Assembly: GCA_016870945.1 (NCBI GenBank)
Contig: VGAH01000036.1
Coordinates: forward strand, 1-8,918
Origin: Actinomycetota bacterium
Lineage (GTDB): Bacteria; Actinomycetota; Actinomycetes; S36-B12; UBA5976
DNA: 8,918 nt
Direction of reading: 5' to 3'
Position numbers and translations under genes: made by a program. Below the pieces are notes generated by a model. The model made no database searches, had not been told where the DNA came from, and saw only the letters and a list, made by a program, of their open reading frames with translations. Below, in pieces: positions 1-5,915 of this stretch (positions are counted from its first letter, which is position 1; each line of letters begins with the position of its first letter).

Positions 1-129
1 ATAGGGCGCGGGCTTGCCTTCGAGTTTGTAGCAAAGAAGTTTGGACGGGGTCGCACTGGCCGAGCTCGGGGCGGCAAGCGAGCCACCGACAATCGCGGCA
101 ACTATTGCTGCTTGAGCGAGAAGTTTCAT
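1..129 (-). CDS. Exported protein, N-terminal fragment (runs off left edge)
   Basis: An open frame of 43 codons starts with ATG at 129 and continues past the left edge. Residues 1-26 form a textbook Sec signal peptide: a short start with one lysine (MKLLAQ), a hydrophobic core (AAIVAAIVGG), and a small-residue end (SSASA) giving a likely signal peptidase I cut after Ala26. The mature part begins TPSKLLCYKLEGKPAP; there is no cysteine at the cleavage site, so it is not a lipoprotein. The start lies 10 bp beyond the stop codon of the DUF2834 gene on the same strand, suggesting a shared transcript, although a possible -10 hexamer at 137-142 could also drive it alone. The family cannot be told from so little mature sequence. 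The signal peptide is seen directly; export is inferred. Confidence 0.75.
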   Translation of the reverse strand, partial: MKLLAQAAIVAAIVGGSLAAPSSASATPSKLLCYKLEGKPAPY

Positions 130-136
130 TGTCGAA

Positions 137-142
137 ACTTTA
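137..142 (-). promoter_or_regulatory. Possible -10 hexamer (TAAAGT) for the exported protein
   Basis: On the minus strand TAAAGT lies 7 nt upstream of the ATG at 129, the spacing of other gene starts in this window. Its first three bases are the TAA stop codon of the DUF2834 gene. No convincing -35 was found, and there is no Shine-Dalgarno sequence before the ATG, which fits a leaderless start. It could equally be chance in an operon gap. Confidence 0.35.
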
Positions 143-490
143 CGGCCTCTGCGCTTTTGACATTGATAGGTGGCGTTCACGAAATGCTAAGAAGAGCGGG
201 AAGGTGAATGCAATCGCGGTGATGAACGATCCGAATACGAACAGCCACCAATATTTCATGCCGATTCGGCGGGATTCCCAAATGATGAATATGCAGCATG
301 CGGTTGCGACGACGAGCAAGTCAACGGTGAGTGACCAAACGCCTGGGGTGCCAGGCCAACCCTCGAAGAAGCCCTGCCCGCCAAATGTTTGCAGGTTGAA
401 ATACCAAGTGCCCACTAGCCCGATCACGGCAACCACTAAATAAGTGATTGATCGTGAGTTCCAACCCTGCTTCAACCTCGCCATGCTCAT
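140..490 (-). CDS. DUF2834 family membrane protein
   Basis: A 116-residue small integral membrane protein matching the DUF2834 pattern from memory. It has a first membrane span at about 15-33 ending in GLVGTWYFNLQTF. A Gly/Pro loop follows, then an Asp-containing span (SLTVDLLVVATACCIFIIW, about 53-71) and the characteristic WESRRIGMKYWWLFV stretch (71-85). The last span is at about 86-104 and ends FPLFLAFRER. Three spans and the usual family length indicate a complete gene. The biochemical role of the family is unknown. It starts 21 bp after the stop of the DUF4389 gene on the same strand and ends 10 bp before an exported-protein gene, so the three are probably co-transcribed. A purine-rich GGACGGGGG before the start may serve as ribosome binding site. 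An alternative ATG is two codons downstream (MSMAR). Confidence 0.85.
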   Translation of the reverse strand: MSMARLKQGWNSRSITYLVVAVIGLVGTWYFNLQTFGGQGFFEGWPGTPGVWSLTVDLLVVATACCIFIIWESRRIGMKYWWLFVFGSFITAIAFTFPLFLAFRERHLSMSKAQRP

Positions 491-511
491 GCGCTAGCGC
501 CCCCGTCCGAA

Positions 512-1141
512 CTAACTCAAACTAAACGGCGGGTACCGATCAGTCACCAGCAAAAACGCATACGCGTAAACGCGAAGAGTCCATCGCAAGACCCCGACCA
601 CAAAATCAAACAACGGCAGCGGGTAGCGCCCCATGATCACAGTCGCCACCCACCCGATGACCACCACGAACACCAGCGCCACATACAAAAACGCCAGCAC
701 GATGTAGTGCGGCAGCGCAAGCAACCACTTAACCAGCGGCAACCAGCGATTGAGATCCCGCTTTACATTGGGGTAGTCGAGCTCAAGGCGGACGTTCTGC
801 TCATCCTCAGTTGACGGGTAGCGATCAGTGAGCGCAAACAAATAAATTGTCACGCGCGTGGTGAATCGATTTAGCGCATAAATAAAGTCAAACCACCACC
901 GCGGGTAGCGCTGCCGAAACAAGATCATCAGCAGTGTCGCGATAAATAGTGCGCCCGCGATTCCGGCACCGGTGTTGACCCCACCCGAACCACTCGACCC
1001 AACCAGAATCGTCGCAATAATCGCAATCGGAATTATCAAAATGATGCGAAAAAGTGTCGACCATCGTCCGAGACGTTGCTGGTAGTCGACGTCAAGTCTT
1101 GCTGGGTACTTCGCGCTGCTTCTCGATTTCGTTTTAGCCAT
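512..1141 (-). CDS. DUF4389 domain membrane protein (tandem duplicated)
   Basis: A 209-residue membrane protein of the DUF4389 type, common in actinobacteria and of unknown function. It is built from two copies of one unit. Copy A (about 12-109) runs from YPARLDVDY through a membrane span (30-48) to RYPRWWFDF and LFALTDRYPS. Copy B (about 117-206) runs from VRLELDYPN through a span (135-168) to RYPLPLFDF and LLVTDRYPPF. Both copies share a Leu-x-Arg-Trp near the start, the Arg-Tyr-Pro-x-x-x-Phe-Asp-Phe block and the closing Thr-Asp-Arg-Tyr-Pro. The N-terminus is basic (MAKTKSRSSAK), which favours a cytoplasmic start. The ATG at 1141 lies 6 nt after a TAATCT hexamer, supporting this start as leaderless. 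It heads the minus-strand group with the DUF2834 gene and is divergent from the exported protein at 1231. Confidence 0.88.
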   Translation of the reverse strand: MAKTKSRSSAKYPARLDVDYQQRLGRWSTLFRIILIIPIAIIATILVGSSGSGGVNTGAGIAGALFIATLLMILFRQRYPRWWFDFIYALNRFTTRVTIYLFALTDRYPSTEDEQNVRLELDYPNVKRDLNRWLPLVKWLLALPHYIVLAFLYVALVFVVVIGWVATVIMGRYPLPLFDFVVGVLRWTLRVYAYAFLLVTDRYPPFSLS

Positions 1142-1147
1142 AGCGAA

Positions 1148-1153
1148 AGATTA
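1148..1153 (-). promoter_or_regulatory. -10 hexamer (TAATCT), leaderless start of the DUF4389 gene
   Basis: TAATCT on the minus strand is followed by six bases (TTCGCT) and then the ATG at 1141. That distance puts the transcription start at or next to the start codon. No Shine-Dalgarno sequence is present. TTGACC occurs at 1179-1184, but 25 bp away it is too far to be a standard -35. Confidence 0.5.
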
Positions 1154-1218
1154 GGTTGGACGGGGGTCGATACAGAATGGTCAAAACTTCCATGTTTTTA
1201 GGGCGCTTCGTTGTTGGT

Positions 1219-1224
1219 TAGCCT
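1219..1224 (+). promoter_or_regulatory. -10 hexamer (TAGCCT), leaderless GTG start
   Basis: TAGCCT is followed by six bases (CGATTC) and the GTG at 1231, the same geometry as the divergent gene on the other strand. It supports GTG 1231, rather than the in-frame ATG codons at 1267 and 1276, as the start. The -35 region is T-rich (around 1194-1200) without a clear consensus. Confidence 0.5.
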
Positions 1225-1230
1225 CGATTC

Positions 1231-1788
1231 GTGGTCGTCAAAGGCGCTTTGCGTCCAGCCCGGGCAATGGCAGCAATGTCGGTGGTGACATTGCTAAGTG
1301 GTCTTCTCGCAAGCGGGGCAGCAGCTCAGTCAGCGGACTCAAAACAGGTCACGGTAAAGAAGGGCCCGCTAACCATCACGATGCCAGCAGTAGTCAATGT
1401 TCGCGCGAAAGCGTGTGTGACTGTGCCATATGAATACAAAGTCGAACCGGCATCGGCCGGCACCAATATTTCTATTTTCGTTCGTAACAAGTCAGGTGAG
1501 GCCGTAGCTGGTGAATACATCGATATCCCTGATCCAATTTCGGACGCCGCCGCGACAGCTTCGCTCGAAGAACTGCAATCTGTGCTGCGCAAGCCGGCTC
1601 TAGGCAAGGGGTCACTGCGTTTCTGTGGTCAGCCACAACGCGCAACAGCGAAATACGCCGGCCCGTGGGCCGCGGCTCCCAACGGTATGCAGAAAGCGTC
1701 CGCGGAATTGCTTTCGTATTCAGGCGCACAGCAGAACCGATTGCAGTTAGACGTTCCGTTTCAATTAAATGTGGTGAAACGAAAGTGA
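1231..1788 (+). CDS. Exported two-cysteine protein of unknown family
   Basis: A 185-residue protein not recognised as a named family. A signal peptide is clear: basic n-region (K4, R8, R11), hydrophobic core about 14-28 (MAAMSVVTLLSGLL region) and small residues at the end, with a likely cut after Ala31 or Ala32, before QSADS. The mature part of about 153 residues is rich in alternating hydrophobic/polar stretches (KQVTVKKGPLTITMP, CVTVPYEYKV, TNISIFVRNKSG), which suggests a beta-sandwich fold. It has exactly two cysteines, C62 and C132, probably a disulfide. A helical segment lies at about 106-121 (AATASLEELQSVLRK). The GTG start is chosen because of the hexamer 6 nt upstream. The glycosidase gene begins 10 bp after its stop, so the two probably form one operon and meet outside the cell. 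A substrate-binding or accessory role is inference only. Confidence 0.75.
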   Translation: MVVKGALRPARAMAAMSVVTLLSGLLASGAAAQSADSKQVTVKKGPLTITMPAVVNVRAKACVTVPYEYKVEPASAGTNISIFVRNKSGEAVAGEYIDIPDPISDAAATASLEELQSVLRKPALGKGSLRFCGQPQRATAKYAGPWAAAPNGMQKASAELLSYSGAQQNRLQLDVPFQLNVVKRK

Positions 1789-1798
1789 CTCAACTTAA

Positions 1799-3238
1799 GT
1801 GACGATTCGAGAAATGAATCAGAGGTTGCGCATAACTCGATTGTTCGATCGAAATCCGAACCCCACTGTTGCTCTAGGAATCATCGCTCTTTTGAGTGGT
1901 CTTCTCATGACAGTGCCTGCCTCACAAGCAGATGCTCAGCAAACCACCCCACCAAACTCAATGCTTCAAATGGGAATGCACGTTCCGCAAGCGAAAGATG
2001 GCGTGTGGCCTGATGTGCCGATTGGCAGCATTCGACTCTGGGACACAGGGGTTTCTTGGCGCGAGATCAACACTGCACCCGGTGTCTACGACTGGTCGAC
2101 TCTTGACCGAGTGGTTAGCCTCGCAAATTCGAAGGGCGCAGCTGTGCTTTACGCCTTTGGTAACACCCCCGAGTGGGCAGCCGAGCCGAAGTGCCTGGCA
2201 GCACAAGGCGGGGCGATAAAGGGTGCGGGTGCAAACTGCCCGCCAAGTGAAATCAAACACTTTGTGGATTTTGCTTCGGCCTTAGCTGAACGGTATTCAG
2301 GGCGCATCGAGTCATACGAGATGTGGAACGAAGCCAACATAGGCACCTTTTGGCGTGGCACCGTAAACGAATTATTTGACATGACGACTGCCGGGGCAAA
2401 CGCCATACGGGCGAAGGCACCAAAGGCGAAGATTGTGTCAGCGAGCGTAACTACCCGACTAGTCAGCTCGTTCACGAGGTTCTTACCTGAGTACTTGAGT
2501 TTTCTTAAGGCCGCGAATTGGCCTATCCATGCTTTTGCTGTGCATACTTACCCGGCTGGTTATTTTGAGGGTCCGTCACCGAGGGCTCAGGCCTACCGAG
2601 CCATTGACGCAAGAACGCAATCGTTCCGCCAGGCGAGGGCCCTTTTTGATCAATTTGATATGCCCTGGAGCGTCGAGGTTTGGGACACCGAGCTCAATTT
2701 TGGGCTGGCGGGCCCAGGGGCCACACCGCACACTGATTACCCAGAAACCTTGCAAGCTACATTGTTGAGCTACGCCTATTTTGAATCTCATTACTGGGGT
2801 ATTGCTAGGACTTACTGGTTCGCTTGGGGGCCCAAAGACCAGGCAAGCGTGGTGAAGTTCGGGGTCACAACCGATAACGGAACGACGGGGGCCAAAGCCT
2901 TTCAAAGAGTGGGCGAGTGGATTCGTGCGGGTTTGTGGGATGGCGAATTCCCGATATGTCTTGGTTCAGCCCCGGCCGATGAAAGGCAGTCACAACCATG
3001 TGTCAATATCAGCAAGACTTACCCCGGTAGTGGGTCCGCCTTCATTGTGGTGGGGCCAAGTGAAAACCAAGATTTCTGGAACCGTTGGTACACGGGTCTA
3101 TCACAAGTCTTTTGGCCGACATTGGGGCCGTGTCTTGATTCTTCGCAGATAACAGGCCCGTTGCCCCGTGAATTAGTTAGTCAGACACCATTTATTTTGG
3201 CCACCGAAGTAACCTGCGCTGGCTTGGGGGCTAGGTAG
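1799..3238 (+). CDS. Exported clan GH-A glycoside hydrolase (GH39/GH5-like)
   Basis: A 479-residue exported enzyme with a TIM-barrel glycosidase domain at about 55-375. The signal peptide covers roughly residues 1-46 with core VALGIIALLSGLLMTV and a cut near ADA|QQ. Early barrel motifs are seen at IRLWDTGVSWREIN and GVYDWSTLD. The proposed acid/base is E178 in MWNEAN. The family's HxY-type motif is H249-T-Y. The proposed nucleophile is E298 in VWDTELN, 120 residues after E178, as expected for a retaining enzyme. WFAWG (340-344) matches the aromatic end of strand 8. The C-terminal 100 residues carry C387, C401, C445 and C473; with C132 and C147 the total is six, fitting a disulfide-stabilised secreted protein. 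Which polysaccharide is cut cannot be read from the sequence. The start is GTG 1799 or ATG 1814; neither has a good ribosome binding site. It lies 10 bp after the exported protein gene. Confidence 0.85.
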   Translation: MTIREMNQRLRITRLFDRNPNPTVALGIIALLSGLLMTVPASQADAQQTTPPNSMLQMGMHVPQAKDGVWPDVPIGSIRLWDTGVSWREINTAPGVYDWSTLDRVVSLANSKGAAVLYAFGNTPEWAAEPKCLAAQGGAIKGAGANCPPSEIKHFVDFASALAERYSGRIESYEMWNEANIGTFWRGTVNELFDMTTAGANAIRAKAPKAKIVSASVTTRLVSSFTRFLPEYLSFLKAANWPIHAFAVHTYPAGYFEGPSPRAQAYRAIDARTQSFRQARALFDQFDMPWSVEVWDTELNFGLAGPGATPHTDYPETLQATLLSYAYFESHYWGIARTYWFAWGPKDQASVVKFGVTTDNGTTGAKAFQRVGEWIRAGLWDGEFPICLGSAPADERQSQPCVNISKTYPGSGSAFIVVGPSENQDFWNRWYTGLSQVFWPTLGPCLDSSQITGPLPRELVSQTPFILATEVTCAGLGAR

Positions 3239-3265
3239 CACCGTAAGACTTCAGGTTGGTTGTAA

Positions 3266-3655
3266 CTAGACCAGAGTGAGTTTGATGCCTTGGCTTTCTG
3301 AGGCGCTGGTTTTGCGCAGGCGAAGTTTGCCGGCCAAGTTCATGAAGGTATAAGTCAAGCGGTATTTGCGGCTCATTAGTTGTTCGACCATTTTTGTGCC
3401 GGTGGCGTCAAGTAAGGACGCGGTTGCGTCGGTGCTGGGGCCAGTGATGCGCCCTCGTACGTCGCATACTGCGATTTTGACTTTTGGGCTGTTGCGGATC
3501 CGTTTGACTTTGCCGCTGGCGCCCCCGGTTATCACGTAATAGTGATTCTCGTGCGCGGCCACCCAGACGGGCGTTGCCACGGGCGTGCCGTCCTTTTTAT
3601 AAGTGGTGAGCGATATGTATTTCGCAGCACTAAGCGCCGCCCGCACCTCAGTCAT
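3266..3655 (-). CDS. PPOX class F420-dependent oxidoreductase family protein
   Basis: A 129-residue single-domain split-barrel protein of the pyridoxamine-5'-phosphate oxidase superfamily, closest from memory to the Rv2061-type F420-binding group. Key stretches are KYISLTTYKKDGTPVATPVWV (a 21-residue block at 12-32: first strands, with the Asp-Gly-x-Pro turn), YYVITGGASGKVKRIRNSPKV (39-59: the Gly/Ser-Lys-Arg cofactor-phosphate region) and VRGRITGP (66-73). The length is normal for the group and the gene is complete. Members bind F420 or flavin and reduce small organic compounds or biliverdin-like substrates in the cytoplasm; the substrate here is unknown. It converges on the glycosidase gene with a 27-bp gap and is divergent from the broken small gene at 3706. 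The ATG is 7 nt from a TAGCCT hexamer, so it is probably leaderless. Whether it uses F420, FMN or another cofactor cannot be settled by eye. Confidence 0.85.
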   Translation of the reverse strand: MTEVRAALSAAKYISLTTYKKDGTPVATPVWVAAHENHYYVITGGASGKVKRIRNSPKVKIAVCDVRGRITGPSTDATASLLDATGTKMVEQLMSRKYRLTYTFMNLAGKLRLRKTSASESQGIKLTLV

Positions 3656-3705
3656 AGGGCTAAGGCTAGTTTCATCAGGTTTTTGCTGACTAGTCTTTAG
3701 ACCTT
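3656..3705. promoter_or_regulatory. Divergent promoter region with imperfect inverted repeat
   Basis: This 50-bp gap separates two divergent start codons. Read from each side, the approaches are nearly identical: on the minus strand ACTAGCCTTAGCCC then TATG, on the plus strand ACTAGTCTTTAGACCT then TATG. The arms are 3661-3670 and 3689-3699 with about 18 bp between. Each arm contains a TAGYCT hexamer (3663-3668 on minus, 7 nt before its ATG; 3691-3696 on plus, 9 nt before its ATG). It may be two mirrored leaderless promoters, or an operator for a dimeric regulator overlapping both. Confidence 0.5.
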
Positions 3706-3929
3706 ATGAGGCGCGGTGCGGGCTTGGCGGCGGGTGTTGGTGTTGCGCTGGTTCTGGCGCCGGTGCCGGTTCGGGTGGCGGCGCGCAGCCGGTTGCGATT
3801 CGCGAAGTGAGCTCTAAGAAAGTTAAGCCAGGCACTGACCCGGGCGAAACCGAAGTGCTGCCTGCCGTCCAACTCGACGGCGAGATTTGTTCCATCTGGA
3901 GTGGTTCGACAGTCTGCGAACCCAGCTAG
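3706..3929 (+). pseudogene. Small exported protein gene broken by a frameshift
   Basis: An ATG at 3706 opens a signal-peptide-like sequence (MRRGAGLAAGVGVALVLA) in one frame, which then degenerates and stops at 3811. From about 3750 the -1 frame continues as a plausible mature protein: a Gly/Ser-rich linker (GSGAGAGSGGG), then AQPVAIREVSSKKVKPG, a middle segment ending AVQLDGEICSIWSGSTVCEPS (21 residues, its last two cysteines likely a disulfide), and a TAG at 3927-3929. The -1 frame has no start codon upstream of the linker. Adding one base near 3755-3765 would join the parts into a protein of about 74 residues with a signal peptide and linker. The family is unrecognised. The disruption may be a real mutation or a base-calling error in the GC-rich stretch. 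The gene lies 21 bp before the AOR gene, same strand. A short ORF from GTG 3807 is the alternative. Confidence 0.55.
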
Positions 3930-3950
3930 TCAGAATCGGTTACGGGGGTA

Positions 3951-5870
3951 ATGGGGGTGCCGAAGGGCTATAACGGAAAGATTTTGACGGTTGACCTTAC
4001 GAATCGAACCCACAAAGTTGATGAACCACCCGAGGTCTATTGGCGCACTTACGGCGGCGGGGGTCTTCTAGCCGCCGAACGATTACTAAGAGAAACACCG
4101 CGAGGTGCCGACCCGCTCGGCCCGGACAACGCATTGATATTCGCCTCATCGGTCATAGCCGCACAGCCTTATGTCGGGCTTGCGAGCTTGGCCGTCTGCG
4201 CGAAAAGTCCACTCACCAACGGAATGGGCGAGACACATGTCGAAGGCCCGTTTAGTGCTTCGTTCAAAGAATCCGGATTCGACGCGATCGTCATCAAAGG
4301 TGCAGCCAGCGCGCCCGTCACCATATATATGGACAACGGTCGCGTCGAGATCGTCGATACCCCAGAGCTTTGGGGGCAAAAGGTGGACGAGGCCACCCGC
4401 GCACTTGAATCTAGATTCGGCGACGGTATCGCGACGGCCGTAATCGGGCCGGCCGGTGAGAACAAAGTGCGGTTCGCGTCCGTCGTTACGAATAGAAGTT
4501 TTCAGGCCGCGCGCATGGGCATGGGTGCCGTTATGGGTTCTAAGAACTTGAAGGCACTCGCGATAGCCAAAGGCGCAAGACCCGAAGTCGCTGACCCTGC
4601 CACTGCTAAGCGCCTCACCGACCTCTATGCCGAGCGCATGCCGAAAAATCCGCTAGCTGATTGGCAGTACCAACCGCCTGGCTTTGCTGCTTGGGTTCAC
4701 ACGCACGGGTTAGATGCCGCACTTTGCACGAAGAATTTTCGCGAGAGTGCCTTTGCGGGGGTTGCAAATTTCACACCCGAGGAATTCATGAAGCGATTTA
4801 GGGGCAATGCGCCGTGCCCAGGGTGTCCGAATGATTGCTTCAAATACTTCACCCCCGATGAACTACTCGAAGCTGGGCCGGCAAGTGCCATGCACCAAGA
4901 GATCACGGCATCGATGGGTGCCAACATCGGTAACGCCGACCTTGATTTCTTGTTCGAATCAAACATCTTGTGTAACCAGCTTGGGCTAGACCCGACCTCG
5001 CTTGGCTATGTGATCGCGATGGCGATGGAGTGTATTGAGAATGGCGTTGCAATCGACGGCCTTGGCCCTGAGTTCACCTGGGGTGCAAACGATGAGGTTC
5101 GAAAGTTGATTCATGACATTGCAGAGCGTCGCGGTGCCGGTGACCTGCTAGCAGAAGGTGTCAAGCGCGCGAGTGACTCGATCGGTCCAGAGAGTGCGCA
5201 CTACGCAATGCATATCAAGGGTCTCGAGATGTGTGTTGCTGAACCTCGCACCCAAACCAACCTCGCGCTGGGCTATGCAACCGCACCAATCGGGCCCAGA
5301 TTTAACATCTGCGAACACGACTGGGACTACGACACCGAACTCGGCTGGCCTCACACCATGCAAGGCTCTAACACTTTGGTGATTCTTGAGCGAATCCCGA
5401 TGGATTACTTGGGCCCGAAGAAGGTTCGCAATTACAAAGCGCTTTCAAACTGCTGGTCAGCCACTGACACTTTGTGTGTTTGCATTTTCGCCGCCCCACC
5501 GACACGTTCGATGACCCTTGATGACATGGGGGCTTTGCTTGGTGCGATAACCGGTTGGGAGACTTCAAGTTACGAAGCGATGGCATTTGGTGAGCGCCGC
5601 ATCAACCTCACCAAGGTCTATAACTTGCGTGAAGGCGTGCCAGCTTCAGCTGACGCACTGCCCGAGCGCTTCTTCACCGACACCATCACGGTCGGACGCT
5701 GGAAGAACCACAAAATCGACAAGGCGAAATTCGACGAAATGATCAAGACCTATTACGCGATGATGGGTTGGGACGAAGAAGGTGTGCCGACGATGGCCGC
5801 GCTGCTTGAGAACAGACTTGAGTGGGTCGTTGACGAAGGGCATCTGGCAAAAGCCGGCTCTCTCGCTTAA
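3951..5870 (+). CDS. Aldehyde:ferredoxin oxidoreductase family tungsto/molybdo-enzyme
   Basis: A 639-residue, full-length member of the AOR family, which uses a tungsten (or molybdenum) bis-pyranopterin and one 4Fe-4S cluster to oxidise aldehydes to acids, or run the reverse, with ferredoxin-like partners in the cytoplasm. The N-terminal domain starts GYNGKILTVDLT, with the GGGGLLAAERLL pterin-binding type segment (35-46) and ARMGMGAVMGSKNLKA (187-202). The cluster ligands appear as C289-x2-C292-x3-C296 (CPGCPNDC) and C511. LCNQLGLDPTSLGYVIA matches the first Asp motif. The second, usually Asp-x-x-Gly-x-Cys, reads D506-T-L-C-V-C511, so the glycine is replaced by cysteine. No ferredoxin, MoaD or pterin-synthesis gene is adjacent, so the electron partner and substrate are unknown. 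The start is ATG 3951, or GTG 3957, which sits better (8 nt) behind a GGGGG stretch. Confidence 0.92.
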   Translation: MGVPKGYNGKILTVDLTNRTHKVDEPPEVYWRTYGGGGLLAAERLLRETPRGADPLGPDNALIFASSVIAAQPYVGLASLAVCAKSPLTNGMGETHVEGPFSASFKESGFDAIVIKGAASAPVTIYMDNGRVEIVDTPELWGQKVDEATRALESRFGDGIATAVIGPAGENKVRFASVVTNRSFQAARMGMGAVMGSKNLKALAIAKGARPEVADPATAKRLTDLYAERMPKNPLADWQYQPPGFAAWVHTHGLDAALCTKNFRESAFAGVANFTPEEFMKRFRGNAPCPGCPNDCFKYFTPDELLEAGPASAMHQEITASMGANIGNADLDFLFESNILCNQLGLDPTSLGYVIAMAMECIENGVAIDGLGPEFTWGANDEVRKLIHDIAERRGAGDLLAEGVKRASDSIGPESAHYAMHIKGLEMCVAEPRTQTNLALGYATAPIGPRFNICEHDWDYDTELGWPHTMQGSNTLVILERIPMDYLGPKKVRNYKALSNCWSATDTLCVCIFAAPPTRSMTLDDMGALLGAITGWETSSYEAMAFGERRINLTKVYNLREGVPASADALPERFFTDTITVGRWKNHKIDKAKFDEMIKTYYAMMGWDEEGVPTMAALLENRLEWVVDEGHLAKAGSLA

Positions 5871-5882
5871 GTCTCATTAACT

Positions 5883-5906
5883 TAGATTCGAAATTCGATT
5901 GAGGGG
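5883..5906 (+). promoter_or_regulatory. Putative -10 and ribosome binding site of the LtrA gene
   Basis: A TAGATT hexamer (5883-5888) is followed by a short leader and a GAGGGG Shine-Dalgarno sequence (5901-5906), 9 nt before the ATG at 5916. Unlike several other genes here, this start relies on a conventional ribosome binding site. The 45-bp gap after the AOR stop shows no terminator, so read-through from AOR is also possible. Confidence 0.45.
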
Positions 5907-5915
5907 TCGCGTTAA

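Noticed and set aside
157..162. TTGACA consensus -35 on the plus strand
   Set aside because: It lies inside the DUF2834 gene on the opposite strand, has no matched -10 at 17 bp, and no plus-strand gene follows.
2149..2905. Minus-strand open frames over the glycosidase gene
   Set aside because: The plus frame carries both catalytic glutamate motifs and a signal peptide; the antisense frames show nothing recognisable.
3740..3770. Programmed -1 frameshifting as explanation for the split small gene
   Set aside because: No X-XXY-YYZ slippery heptamer and no clear downstream stem were seen; mutation or base-calling error is simpler.
3690..3895. Two minus-strand open frames of about 60 residues in the gap before AOR
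   Set aside because: They are Pro/Ala-rich antisense readings of the GC-rich frameshifted gene, without signal peptide, ribosome site or recognisable motif.
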